Assembly: GCA_041656295.1 (NCBI GenBank)
Contig: JBBADV010000004.1
Coordinates: 55,001 to 119,000, forward strand
Direction of reading: 5' to 3'
DNA: 64,000 nt
Origin: Kiritimatiellales bacterium
GTDB lineage: Bacteria > Verrucomicrobiota > Kiritimatiellia > Kiritimatiellales > Tichowtungiaceae
Shown piece by piece: positions 54,726 through 63,384 of the stretch. The notes under the pieces were generated by a model. The model saw nothing but the letters and a program-made list of their open reading frames with translations, searched no databases and was not told the DNA's origin. Every line of letters begins with the position of its first letter. Position 1 is the first letter of the stretch. The position numbers and the translations under genes are program-made.

Positions 54726-55900
54726 GGTAGATTGTAAAAGCAAGTGTCCGGTTGAAGCTTTTTGATTCATGCCGCGATTTCCTGATTGAACCGTTCTTCC
54801 GCTGTTTCAAAATTTAAAATCTTGCGTGGATAGGTGTTAATCCATAGTTCGATCTCGTGAAGCATTTTTCTGCTGATGCGTCCCGGCTTTCTCCCTTTCG
54901 GAATAAACCGCCGGATGAACCGGTTGGTATTCTCATTGCCGCCGCGTTCCCACGCACTGTACGGATGGGCATAATACAGATGCGTCCGCCTGCCCCTGCC
55001 AACGGAACGTTCCATTCCCGCATGATCAAGCAGTTCACTCCCGTTATCCGGGGTAATGCTTTTAAATACGCTCCGGAACGCCTCGACCCCCATCTGCCGT
55101 TCGATCTCATTGAGTACACGAATCACCGCCGCCTGACTCCGGCTTTTCAGTTTCCGCAGGATCAGCCGCCGGGTTTTGCGTTCCGTTAATGAGAGCAGTG
55201 CGCCTTTCTCACTAACGATCAGGTCGATCTCCCAATGGCCGAACTCGCCCCGGGTTTCAACCGCTGCCGGCCGGTCTGTAATACTGTGTCCCGGTGCCAC
55301 CGCACGCTTACGGATACGGTGAACCGGACGATACCGGCGTTTGCGCTGCCGCTTTTCCCACAGTGACTCATCACTCACCCCGGGGACTCTGCCGTGATTA
55401 ATCAGATGATAAACCGTTTTCATACACACCGCATAGGGCTCATCTTTCATCCGGTACGCGGCCACCGCCGGAGAGCATCGCTTGAGCGCAATCTGTTCAA
55501 CCGGAAACGCCGCCAACTGCGGATCGATTACTGCCGGAACCTGCGTTTTCCGCCGGCGTTCATACACCGTCTGACCCCGTACTGCATTATAGCGCTCTTC
55601 GGCTGAATCGCGCCCGGTACGGCAGGTCAGCCAGCCGCGCTGACGTTCCCGCCTGACGGTGCGTTCCGACCGTCCGAGCAGCCTTGCGATGTGAACTGCG
55701 GTTTCGCCGGAACGCAACAGCACTTCAATCTGAATGCGTTCTTCCTGACTCAACTGTTTTCCTTTGCGCGGGTGAGGTGTGCTACGCTCTGCCTGTTCCA
55801 TGCCGATGTTCCTTTCCTTTGTTTTCACTGAATGAAGAAAGGTTCATTCTGGCATGGAATTTTTCCGCCTCCAACCGGACTCTTGCTTTTACAATCTACC
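54726..55900 (-). mobile_element. complete IS30-family insertion sequence
   Basis: A 1175-bp element with near-perfect terminal inverted repeats GGTAGATTGTAAAAGCAAG at both ends and one transposase. It is flanked by the 16-bp direct repeat AACTTCCCCCGACAAG at 54710-54725 and 55901-55916, a long target duplication. Both repeats are identical, so the insertion looks recent. Fragments of close relatives lie at 1254-1430 and 17487-17584. Confidence 0.93.
54767..55828 (-). CDS. IS30-family transposase
   Basis: A 353-residue transposase. N-terminal HTH_38 region with LSQEERIQIEVLLRSGETAV and RLLGRSERTVRRERQRGW, then the DDE catalytic core: EFGHWEIDLIVSE (first Asp), ITPDNGSELLDH (second Asp) and GGNENTNRFIRRFIPKG (Glu). 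The frame is intact with no stops, unlike the remnants elsewhere. It performs copy-out-type cut and paste of the element. Confidence 0.96.
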   Translation of the reverse strand: MKTKERNIGMEQAERSTPHPRKGKQLSQEERIQIEVLLRSGETAVHIARLLGRSERTVRRERQRGWLTCRTGRDSAEERYNAVRGQTVYERRRKTQVPAVIDPQLAAFPVEQIALKRCSPAVAAYRMKDEPYAVCMKTVYHLINHGRVPGVSDESLWEKRQRKRRYRPVHRIRKRAVAPGHSITDRPAAVETRGEFGHWEIDLIVSEKGALLSLTERKTRRLILRKLKSRSQAAVIRVLNEIERQMGVEAFRSVFKSITPDNGSELLDHAGMERSVGRGRRTHLYYAHPYSAWERGGNENTNRFIRRFIPKGRKPGRISRKMLHEIELWINTYPRKILNFETAEERFNQEIAA

Positions 55901-55916
55901 AACTTCCCCCGACAAG

Positions 55917-56292
55917 CAACGAAGTCTCTGTGACATGAATCATACTTTAGGGGTTTCGTATTTTAGTGAACTGCTCCACAGGCTTCAGCCCGTGGAGCGG
56001 TTCACTATATTTTCAAACAAAAGCCCGCGAAAAATTATAAGTTTACAGTCTAAGATCTTCTCAATCTGAATTCCTCATCAAGCCGCTCTGAAATTTCATA
56101 AAGATCTTCCATTCGATTTCTGAGAGCCTTTAAAAGCCTGTACGCCGGGTTAATCAAAAAAAACGCTTCTTTTTCGACACTGATATGCCTGGATAAATTG
56201 TAAAAATCGAGCCGTTTAAGTTGACAGGGTTTAATCAATGCATTAATTTTAGTGTAATAGGTCGCAGAAACACAAAATAAGGACGTGCAGTT
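55917..56292. other. intergenic region upstream of the sulfatase operon
   Basis: About 375 bp. It holds the strong hairpin at 55966-56005 and a 62-codon frame on the minus strand (56050-56238, beginning at TTG) without recognisable family or ribosome site, therefore not called. The promoter of the sulfatase-led operon should lie near 56240-56280. AAGGACG lies just upstream of the sulfatase ATG. Confidence 0.4.
55966..56005. repeat. 40-nt hairpin with GGCTTCAGCC core
   Basis: GTGAACTGCTCCACAGGC pairs with the complementary arm GCCCGTGGAGCGGTTCAC over a TTCA loop; only two of 18 positions are non-canonical. It resembles a REP-type palindrome and shares its core with the hairpin at 42769-42788. 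It may serve as a terminator or a dispersed repeat. Confidence 0.6.
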
Positions 56293-57765
56293 ATGATGAA
56301 ACGCAGAGAGTTTATATCAACAACAGCAATGGCAGGAACCTTTGCTGCGTCGACGGCAGGAGTTACGTTAAAACGGAAACGCCCGAATCTGCTGTTTGTT
56401 TTTTCTGATCAGCACCGCCGGCAGGCCATGGGGTTTATGCATGAAGATCCGGTGATCACGCCGGTGTTTGACGATTTTGCCAAACGCGCGCTTGTTTTTA
56501 CCTCGGCGGTAGCGGAAGTGCCGATTTCATCGCCGAACCGCGCGTGTCTTTTAACGGGCTGCTATACACAGAATAATACGGTGCACAGTAATGACTGCGC
56601 ACTGCCGCTGACCGGCGAAACGCTGGGCGATGTGCTAAAGCAGAACGGCTACAGCACTGGTTATGTCGGAAAGTGGCATTTAAACGGCGATCCGAAAGGG
56701 CATCATAAAGATTTTGTGCCGCGCGACCGGCGGCACGGCTGGGATTACTGGTTTAAGAGTGTGATGCACTGGCATTTTACGCCGACCTATTACGGCGACA
56801 CGCCGGAAATTATTCGTGAAGAGGGCTGGATACCGGAGCGCACAACGGATAAAGCGCTTGATTTTATTCTGAATAAAAACGCGGTGCGCGATACATCTAA
56901 ACCGTTTGCGCTGGTTGTTTCGTATGCGCCGCCGCACAACGGCGGCGGCCCGGGATTTGAAACAAAATGGAATCCGGGCAAGCCGCAGAAAACATTAGGT
57001 TACGGTTATGCCGCGCCGGAGCGGTTTGAAGCGCTGTATCAGCCGTGCGAAAAACTTGAGCGCCGCCCGAATGTGAGACCGGTCGGGAAAATGCAGGATT
57101 CCTCCTGCGAAACACTGCCGGGATATTTCGGTGCAATTACATCGATTGACGAACAGTTCGGGCGGATGCTTGAAGCGTTGAGAAAAAACGGCGAGCTGGA
57201 AAATACAATTATTGTTTATACGGCGGATCACGGCGAAATGCTGGGGTCGCAGGGACGCATGACCAAAGGAATCTGGTATGAAGAATCCATCGGCGTGCCG
57301 ATGCTGATTTCGTGGCCGGGAAAAATTCCCGCCGGAAAAACGGACGAACCGTTCAATAGCATTGATTTAATGCCGTCGCTGCTCGGCCTGATGGAACTGC
57401 CGGTTCCGGCGCGGGTGGACGGCACGGATTTTTCGCCGCTGATGCGCGGACAGGAAATGGAAACGCCCGGCAAAGCGTTTATTCAGTTTGACAAAGGACT
57501 GTTTTACGGAAATCAGGAAGCCGACCGTTACTGGCGCGGCGTCCGCACAAAAAAATATACCTATGTGCTGACGCAGGCCGTATACAAAAGTATGTCCGGC
57601 GACGGCTGCGAAGTATTATATGATAACGAAAACGATCCGTATCAGATGAAGCCGGTTTTTCGCGGTCAGGATCAGGACGAAGTAATGGATGAATTGAAAG
57701 CTGAAGTGGTTGCGTGGCTGGATTCCACCAGCGATCCGTTCATGGAAAAATTCTGGAAAAAATAA
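56293..57765 (+). CDS. sulfatase (type I, Ser-type formylglycine), exported
   Basis: A 490-residue arylsulfatase-family enzyme. The N-terminus MKRREFISTTAMAG looks like a twin-arginine (Tat) signal. Active-site motif SSPNRACLLTG has Ser79 as the residue turned into formylglycine, which in anaerobes needs an anSME radical enzyme (not in this window). Metal-binding parts are FVFSDQHRR and YTADHGEMLGSQG. It probably removes sulfate from mucin or glycosaminoglycan chains; the exact sugar is unknown. It opens a five-gene plus-strand operon with glycan enzymes. Confidence 0.94.
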   Translation: MMKRREFISTTAMAGTFAASTAGVTLKRKRPNLLFVFSDQHRRQAMGFMHEDPVITPVFDDFAKRALVFTSAVAEVPISSPNRACLLTGCYTQNNTVHSNDCALPLTGETLGDVLKQNGYSTGYVGKWHLNGDPKGHHKDFVPRDRRHGWDYWFKSVMHWHFTPTYYGDTPEIIREEGWIPERTTDKALDFILNKNAVRDTSKPFALVVSYAPPHNGGGPGFETKWNPGKPQKTLGYGYAAPERFEALYQPCEKLERRPNVRPVGKMQDSSCETLPGYFGAITSIDEQFGRMLEALRKNGELENTIIVYTADHGEMLGSQGRMTKGIWYEESIGVPMLISWPGKIPAGKTDEPFNSIDLMPSLLGLMELPVPARVDGTDFSPLMRGQEMETPGKAFIQFDKGLFYGNQEADRYWRGVRTKKYTYVLTQAVYKSMSGDGCEVLYDNENDPYQMKPVFRGQDQDEVMDELKAEVVAWLDSTSDPFMEKFWKK

Positions 57766-57767
57766 TC

Positions 57768-59531
57768 ATGCGTGTTCTGTTAAAACGGTTGTGTCTGTTC
57801 ATCGTATCATTAAACGCTGCGGCGGCGGAGCTGAGCTGGCGGATGCCGGCGCTGAAAGAAAATGCGGTTCCGGCGTTGAACACCGGTTTTGAATTCGACG
57901 AAGAAACGCTGCGTAAAGGAATTCATCTTGAACCGGCGAAGCCGTATGAATGGGTTTTTGCACCGGCGGAAAAAATCAGCTTTCATCTTTTTTCGGATGC
58001 AAAACTGCGCGCCGGCGATGTGTTTCTAACGGCGTGGAACTGGAACGGTGATGCCGTATGGCAGAAACAGTTGTGCGCGCCGTTCGATGAACAGATTTCA
58101 TTTTCTGTTGAAGGACGCGGCACGTGGCTGGTGACGCTCGATCTGTTTGAATCCGGCGAATTCGTCAGCCGGTTGGCGAAAAGTTTCGCGGTGCTGCCAT
58201 CGAACGAACTTAAAAGAAATTTCTGGGGCATGGACGGAGAGTTTTTTCTCGGCTCCTGTTTGTTTCCGTGCCGGACGGGCTGGACAAACAGCTTCGGCGC
58301 AATGACACCGCCGGGATTAACCGACCGGCAGACAACACAGCGCGAGCTGGCGCTGGATGCGCGGCTCGGCTTGAAAATTGAACGCTTTGATAACGATGCA
58401 CTGATGCTGGACAACCGCTCCACCGCCGGATTCCCGGCAGATTTTTCACGGCTCGACAGCATTGCGGATATGATTTCCGACGCCGGTTTGGATCTGGCCT
58501 TGCAGATTATTCCGCTGCCGTGGATGACGCGCAAAGATTATGCCGACGCCGGACATGCATTCTGGATGAGTCCGCCGGAACCGGAAGCGTATTCTCAACT
58601 GGTTCAGCAGTTTCTGCTCCGTTATTCCGGCAGAACGGCGTTTATGGAAATCATGAACGAGCCGGATAATCTGCATTTCTGGGTCGGCAGCGGACAGGAA
58701 TATGTTAATCTGTTTCAAACGGCGCTCACTGCGCGCAAATCCGTGCGCGCCGCGCCGCGCCGGCTTGCGCCGCTGCTGGCGGGCGGGATGACGCCGCTGA
58801 AAGCACCGGATGTGAAATCGGAAGAAGATCCGGTAAAGCGCGCGCGGATGCAGGAAATCGTCAGCGGAACAATTGACGCGCCGTATCTTTCATTTCATGC
58901 GCACGGCACGCTGGAGCGCGCGCGCAAGCACATGGAAATTCTGCGCGAAATGTGCACCGTCGCCGGCAAGCCGGATATGCCGTTCGTACAAACAGAAGGC
59001 GGTATTTGTGCGTGGAGTCTGGCGAATGAAAAAATTCAGGCGATAACGGCGCTGCAGAAAGTGTTGTATGCCTGGGCGAATAACACACGCGGCTGGTTGT
59101 TCTATGCAACCCGCTGGCACGGCGGGCCAAGAGTTCAGATTCCGGCGAAAGACGGCGGAACGCCGGCGGGCTGGGGTTATCTGGATTATTATTTCTGCCC
59201 GCGTTTTGCCTATGGCGCCATCGGAGCATTTGCGGATGTTTATGCCGGCGCGCATTTTGAACGGAAGCTGGCGGAAACAGATTCTTTCTTCGTGTATGAA
59301 TTTTCAAAAGGATCCGACCGGCTGATCAGCTTTTTTGTCCTGCAGAGCGATGCCGGTCCGGCGCCGGAAAAAACAATTTCAATTCGCACCGTCGCCGACC
59401 GTGCGGAATTAATTGATGCGATGGGTAATATTATTTCTACGCCGGCGGAAAGAACCATCACACTCACCGCCGGTGTTTATCCGCAAACACTGCGTTTGAA
59501 AAATGCAACAGAGGCGGAGCTGGTTCCATGA
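57768..59531 (+). CDS. clan GH-A-like glycoside hydrolase, first of a tandem pair
   Basis: A 587-residue exported protein. Signal peptide (CLFIVSLNAAAA), an N-terminal beta-sandwich-like region to about 180, then a TIM-barrel-like catalytic region. FMEIMNEPDNLHFW carries the likely acid/base Glu298 and FVQTEGGICAW the likely nucleophile Glu410, the spacing seen in clan GH-A retaining enzymes. Near the end come GWLFYATRWHGG and PAGWGYLDYYFCPRFAYGAI. The GH family was not identified. The frame opens at 57714 inside the sulfatase gene, but ATG 57768 follows its stop by 2 bp and begins the signal peptide. Confidence 0.82.
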   Translation: MRVLLKRLCLFIVSLNAAAAELSWRMPALKENAVPALNTGFEFDEETLRKGIHLEPAKPYEWVFAPAEKISFHLFSDAKLRAGDVFLTAWNWNGDAVWQKQLCAPFDEQISFSVEGRGTWLVTLDLFESGEFVSRLAKSFAVLPSNELKRNFWGMDGEFFLGSCLFPCRTGWTNSFGAMTPPGLTDRQTTQRELALDARLGLKIERFDNDALMLDNRSTAGFPADFSRLDSIADMISDAGLDLALQIIPLPWMTRKDYADAGHAFWMSPPEPEAYSQLVQQFLLRYSGRTAFMEIMNEPDNLHFWVGSGQEYVNLFQTALTARKSVRAAPRRLAPLLAGGMTPLKAPDVKSEEDPVKRARMQEIVSGTIDAPYLSFHAHGTLERARKHMEILREMCTVAGKPDMPFVQTEGGICAWSLANEKIQAITALQKVLYAWANNTRGWLFYATRWHGGPRVQIPAKDGGTPAGWGYLDYYFCPRFAYGAIGAFADVYAGAHFERKLAETDSFFVYEFSKGSDRLISFFVLQSDAGPAPEKTISIRTVADRAELIDAMGNIISTPAERTITLTAGVYPQTLRLKNATEAELVP

Positions 59532-61264
59532 TGCGGATGCTTCCGGTTTTGTTGTTGAGCGGACTCTCCTTAGCGGGGCAGTCCGTCTTCAACCTTGCGC
59601 CGGAAATGCGGCGGGTTGAAACGGAAGCGACGTTGAGTTCCGCCGGCTGGCTGCAGGAAACCGCCGCTATTCGCGCCGGTTTTTCAATTGAACCGGAAAC
59701 GCCGTTCAACTGGATTTTTTCTCCGGGCGAGACCGTTCAGCTCCGGTGTACATCCGGCAATATCCAGCGCGGCGAACTGCACTTAACGGTTTGGGACTGG
59801 AACGGCATTCCGGTTGCAAAAAAAACGCTGCGCTGTCCGGTTGACGAAACACTGATTTTTAACATCACCGGCCGCGGAACCTGGCTGCTGACGCTGGATC
59901 AGGTTGAGAATGGAACAGTTGCTGCGCGCCTGCCGAAAAGTTTTGCAGTGCTGCCATCGAATGAAGCGCAGCGAAGCCGCTGGAGTATGGACGGAGAATT
60001 TTTTCTCGGGTCGTGCATGTTTCCGGCGCGGCTGAACGGTAAAAACAGTTTCGGTCCGTTCTGTCCGGCGCCGTTGACGGCGGATGAAACAGTTAATAAA
60101 GAACTCGAACTGGATGCGCGGTTGGGACTGAGCATTGAACGGATCAGCTGTTCGGCGCTGGTGGACAGCAACCGGAAATCCGGCGGGTTTCCGGTCGATT
60201 ATTCAGCGCAGGATCAGCTGGTTGATTTGATCGCCGGAAAGGGATTTCAGGTTGCACTGCAGCTGGGCGGCCTGCCGTGGATGCAGCGCGCCGGAAATTC
60301 CGGTGCGGCGGCGTGGTGGCAGCTTCCGCCGGAAACTGAATGTTTCCGGCGCTTCGCCGGAGAATTTCTCTCCCGGTATGCAAAACACGCCGCATTTGTT
60401 GAAGTGATGAACGAGCCGGATAACGATCATTTCTGGCGTGGAACCGCAGATGAATATATTGAGATTTTTCAAATTGCGGCGGAAGAAAGCCGCAAACTTT
60501 CCCGGCCCGTTAAACTGCTTTGCGGCGGACTGACGCCGCTTGCCGCGCCGGATGATCTGATTAAACAAGAGAAGACAACCGGAATTTTAACGGCGGCGCT
60601 CGATTCACCGTTTATTCCGTTTCATGCGCACGGCGATTTAACACGCATTCGCACGCATTATGAAAATTTGAATGCCATCGCAGAACGCGCCGGCGCTAAA
60701 AACATTTCATTCATTCAAACCGAAGGCGGTGACGCGGCGTGGCGGCTTGATAAAGAAATCTCCCAGGCCGTGACGCACATGCAGAAACTTTTCTTCGGCC
60801 GGGCGAACGGTGCCGAAGGCTGGCTGTTTTATGCGACCCGCTGGCAGGGCGGTCCGCGTATGCAGATTCCGCCGGCGGACGGCGGGACGCCGGCGGGCTG
60901 GGGCTATCTGGATTATTATTTCTGCCCGCGTTTTGCCTACGGCGCGATCGGCGCATTTGCAGATGTGTATGCCGGTGCGCGTTTTGAACGCAAGCTTGCC
61001 GAAACAGAGGATCTGTTTGTCTATGAATTCTCCCGCGGTAATGACCGGCTGATTGCATTTTTCACGCTGTTTCAAACACGTGCCGGCGGAACGAAGAAAA
61101 ACATTTCCTTCAAGGCGGATGCCGGCGGAATCCAGCTGCTGGACGCCATGGGCAATGTTGTGCGGACGTTTTCTGCCGGAACGGCTGCCGTCACGGCATC
61201 GGCTTATCCTCAAACACTGATTTTTAAAAATGCTTCGACCATTAATTTACAGGAATCGAAATGA
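59528..61264 (+). CDS. clan GH-A-like glycoside hydrolase, second of a tandem pair
   Basis: A 578-residue paralogue of the preceding enzyme, overlapping it by 4 nt. Signal peptide (MLPVLLLSGLSLAGQ), the same layout, acid/base Glu296 in VEVMNEPDNDHFW and nucleophile Glu399 in FIQTEGGDAAW. The C-terminal block GWGYLDYYFCPRFAYGAIGA is identical to the first copy even at the DNA level in parts, while the middle has diverged. The pair probably came from tandem duplication and may split two related linkages in the same glycan. Confidence 0.82.
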   Translation: MMRMLPVLLLSGLSLAGQSVFNLAPEMRRVETEATLSSAGWLQETAAIRAGFSIEPETPFNWIFSPGETVQLRCTSGNIQRGELHLTVWDWNGIPVAKKTLRCPVDETLIFNITGRGTWLLTLDQVENGTVAARLPKSFAVLPSNEAQRSRWSMDGEFFLGSCMFPARLNGKNSFGPFCPAPLTADETVNKELELDARLGLSIERISCSALVDSNRKSGGFPVDYSAQDQLVDLIAGKGFQVALQLGGLPWMQRAGNSGAAAWWQLPPETECFRRFAGEFLSRYAKHAAFVEVMNEPDNDHFWRGTADEYIEIFQIAAEESRKLSRPVKLLCGGLTPLAAPDDLIKQEKTTGILTAALDSPFIPFHAHGDLTRIRTHYENLNAIAERAGAKNISFIQTEGGDAAWRLDKEISQAVTHMQKLFFGRANGAEGWLFYATRWQGGPRMQIPPADGGTPAGWGYLDYYFCPRFAYGAIGAFADVYAGARFERKLAETEDLFVYEFSRGNDRLIAFFTLFQTRAGGTKKNISFKADAGGIQLLDAMGNVVRTFSAGTAAVTASAYPQTLIFKNASTINLQESK

Positions 61265-63384
61265 ATTACGGACGGGTTACACTGCCTGCTGAAGCGGGCT
61301 ATGAAAAAGAGACAGCGGAGCTGATGCGCCGGTGGGGTGCGGATGCCGTGCGCAATTCTGACGGCACGGAACTTTCCGCCGGCATCAACGCACTGGGCGC
61401 AACGGTATATTCTACGCTGTGTCTGATCCGCGCCGATCAGGATTATGCCTATGCGCACCGGCAGTTTGTACACCACCGCGTTTTAATGAGCGATCCGCGC
61501 ACAGCGGGAAATTCTCCGCTGACAATTGAACTGCTCGCCGGTTTTTTCGCGCGCCAGTTTGAAATCGATTGGGACGACGATCCGCAAAACTGGTGGGAAG
61601 TGATCGATCGCACAACCGGTGATCTTGTCGCGCCGGAAAACTGGAGCGCGGATAAAAATTCCGGAACAGTGATCATTCAAGCGCCGGCGCCGGGACATGT
61701 TTATACGGTGAACTTTTTTGTCCGGCAGATCTGGGAGCCGACGTCGATGTATAACCATCTGACCAACGGCTGGACGCGCCGCGAAGCGATGGGAATTGAT
61801 CCGCGTTTCCCCTCCGCCGGAAATTATCTGCTCGACTGGTTGAAACACTGGTTGGAAAAAAATCCGGAGGTGGATGTCGTGCGGCTGACATCGCTCTTTT
61901 ATCATTTCACCATTACCGGCGGCACCGACGGTTCGCCGCGCCATACCGACTGGTTCGGCTATCACGATGCCGTCAGTCCATATGCACTGGAACTCTTTGA
62001 ACAGGAACACGGCTACCGTCCGGCGCTCGAAACATTTATTGACGGCGGAAGTTATAACGGTGCGCACCGGATTCCCGATCAGGCGGTGAAAGACTGGATG
62101 GATTTCGTTCAGAAATTTGTCCGCGCCTATGCCGGCAAAGTGAATGAACTGATTCACGCCGCCGGAAAAATTTCGATGTTCTTTTTCGGCGATCACTGGA
62201 TCGGCGCCGAGCCGTACCTCGCCGGGTTTCCTGAAACCGGATTCGATTATGTTGTCGGTTCTGTAACCTGCGGCGAAGATTTGCGCCGGATTGCCGACAT
62301 TCCCGGCAGCATCAAAAAAGAGATACGCATGCAGCCGTATCTTTTTCCGGACTTGTTTGACGGTCAGCATAACACCGCCGGAACCGCCCGGCAGATGTGG
62401 GTTGCGGCGCGGCGTGCACTGCTGCGCAATCCGGTGATCGACCGGATCGGTTACGGCGGATATTTAAGTTTAGCGGCGAAAGATGAAGCGTTTGTTGCGG
62501 CAGTGGAATCCATCTGCAACGAGTTCCGCGATATTATTGAAACGGTCGGCGGACAGAAGCCGTACACCGTGGCGCGTGTCGGAATTTTAAATGCGTGGGG
62601 CAGATGCCGGTCGTGGATGACCGGTCCGCGCTGGTATGAAAAATTTAACGGGCGCGGACTTTCTGAAGCGCTTTCCGGTCTGCCGTTCGACGTTTCATTT
62701 TTGAATTTTGACGATATAAAAACCGGTGCGCTGGATTCAATTGACGTGCTGATTAATGAAGGTCGCGAGGGTTCGGCGTGGAGCGGCGGAAAACTGTGGG
62801 CGGATCTGGATGTGCAGGAAAAAATTCGTGCATTTGTAAAATCCGGCGGCGCGCTGCTTGGCGTCAGCGATCCATCGGCACACGCCGGTGCGAACCGTAT
62901 TTTCCAATTGGCGGATGTCTTCGGTGTCGATAAAGAATCCGGCGCAACACGGAATTGCGCGCCGGCGAAAACCGTGCCGCCGGAAAACCATTTTTTAAAG
63001 AATCTGCCGGTACCGGCGCTGGAAACCAATGTGTTTCCGGCACAGCCGACGGTGCAGATTCTAGCCGCGCAAAACAATCATGTTTTGCTGGCCGCGCATG
63101 AATACGGCGCCGGCCGCGCAGTGTATCTTTCGCGGATTGATTGTGTTCCGGAACAGGTACAGGCGTTGCGCCGGATTCTGCTGTGGCTCGCCGGCAAGGA
63201 GGATGAGCTGAGCCAATGCAGTTCGGAAAATCCGGCAGTGGATGCGGTATTTTTTCCGGCAGTAAACCAATGGATTGTGGCAAACAACAGTCCGGCGCCG
63301 CAAACGGCGGCGGTGTATAATCCGGCGGGCGAAAAAGAAATTTTTAAATTACAGCCGTATGAGCTGCAGAAAGGTGCACGATGA
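61261..63384 (+). CDS. 1,3-beta-galactosyl-N-acetylhexosamine phosphorylase (GH112)
   Basis: A 707-residue cytoplasmic phosphorylase of the GNB/LNB (lnpA/gnpA) family. It splits Gal-beta-1,3-GalNAc or -GlcNAc with phosphate into galactose-1-phosphate and the free HexNAc. Family marks are GRVTLPAEAGYEKET, RRWGADAVRNSDGTEL, the DQDYAYAH segment, WWEVIDRTTGDLVAPENW, and IDRIGYGGYLSLA. No signal peptide, as expected. It overlaps both neighbours by 4 nt (ATGA). Whether GNB or LNB is preferred cannot be told by eye. It is the strongest pointer that the operon acts on mucin core 1 or milk-type chains. Confidence 0.93.
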   Translation: MNYGRVTLPAEAGYEKETAELMRRWGADAVRNSDGTELSAGINALGATVYSTLCLIRADQDYAYAHRQFVHHRVLMSDPRTAGNSPLTIELLAGFFARQFEIDWDDDPQNWWEVIDRTTGDLVAPENWSADKNSGTVIIQAPAPGHVYTVNFFVRQIWEPTSMYNHLTNGWTRREAMGIDPRFPSAGNYLLDWLKHWLEKNPEVDVVRLTSLFYHFTITGGTDGSPRHTDWFGYHDAVSPYALELFEQEHGYRPALETFIDGGSYNGAHRIPDQAVKDWMDFVQKFVRAYAGKVNELIHAAGKISMFFFGDHWIGAEPYLAGFPETGFDYVVGSVTCGEDLRRIADIPGSIKKEIRMQPYLFPDLFDGQHNTAGTARQMWVAARRALLRNPVIDRIGYGGYLSLAAKDEAFVAAVESICNEFRDIIETVGGQKPYTVARVGILNAWGRCRSWMTGPRWYEKFNGRGLSEALSGLPFDVSFLNFDDIKTGALDSIDVLINEGREGSAWSGGKLWADLDVQEKIRAFVKSGGALLGVSDPSAHAGANRIFQLADVFGVDKESGATRNCAPAKTVPPENHFLKNLPVPALETNVFPAQPTVQILAAQNNHVLLAAHEYGAGRAVYLSRIDCVPEQVQALRRILLWLAGKEDELSQCSSENPAVDAVFFPAVNQWIVANNSPAPQTAAVYNPAGEKEIFKLQPYELQKGAR

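Noticed and set aside
56050..56238. 62-codon minus-strand frame before the sulfatase
   Set aside because: TTG start, no ribosome site, no recognisable domain; kept only as a remark in the intergenic entry.
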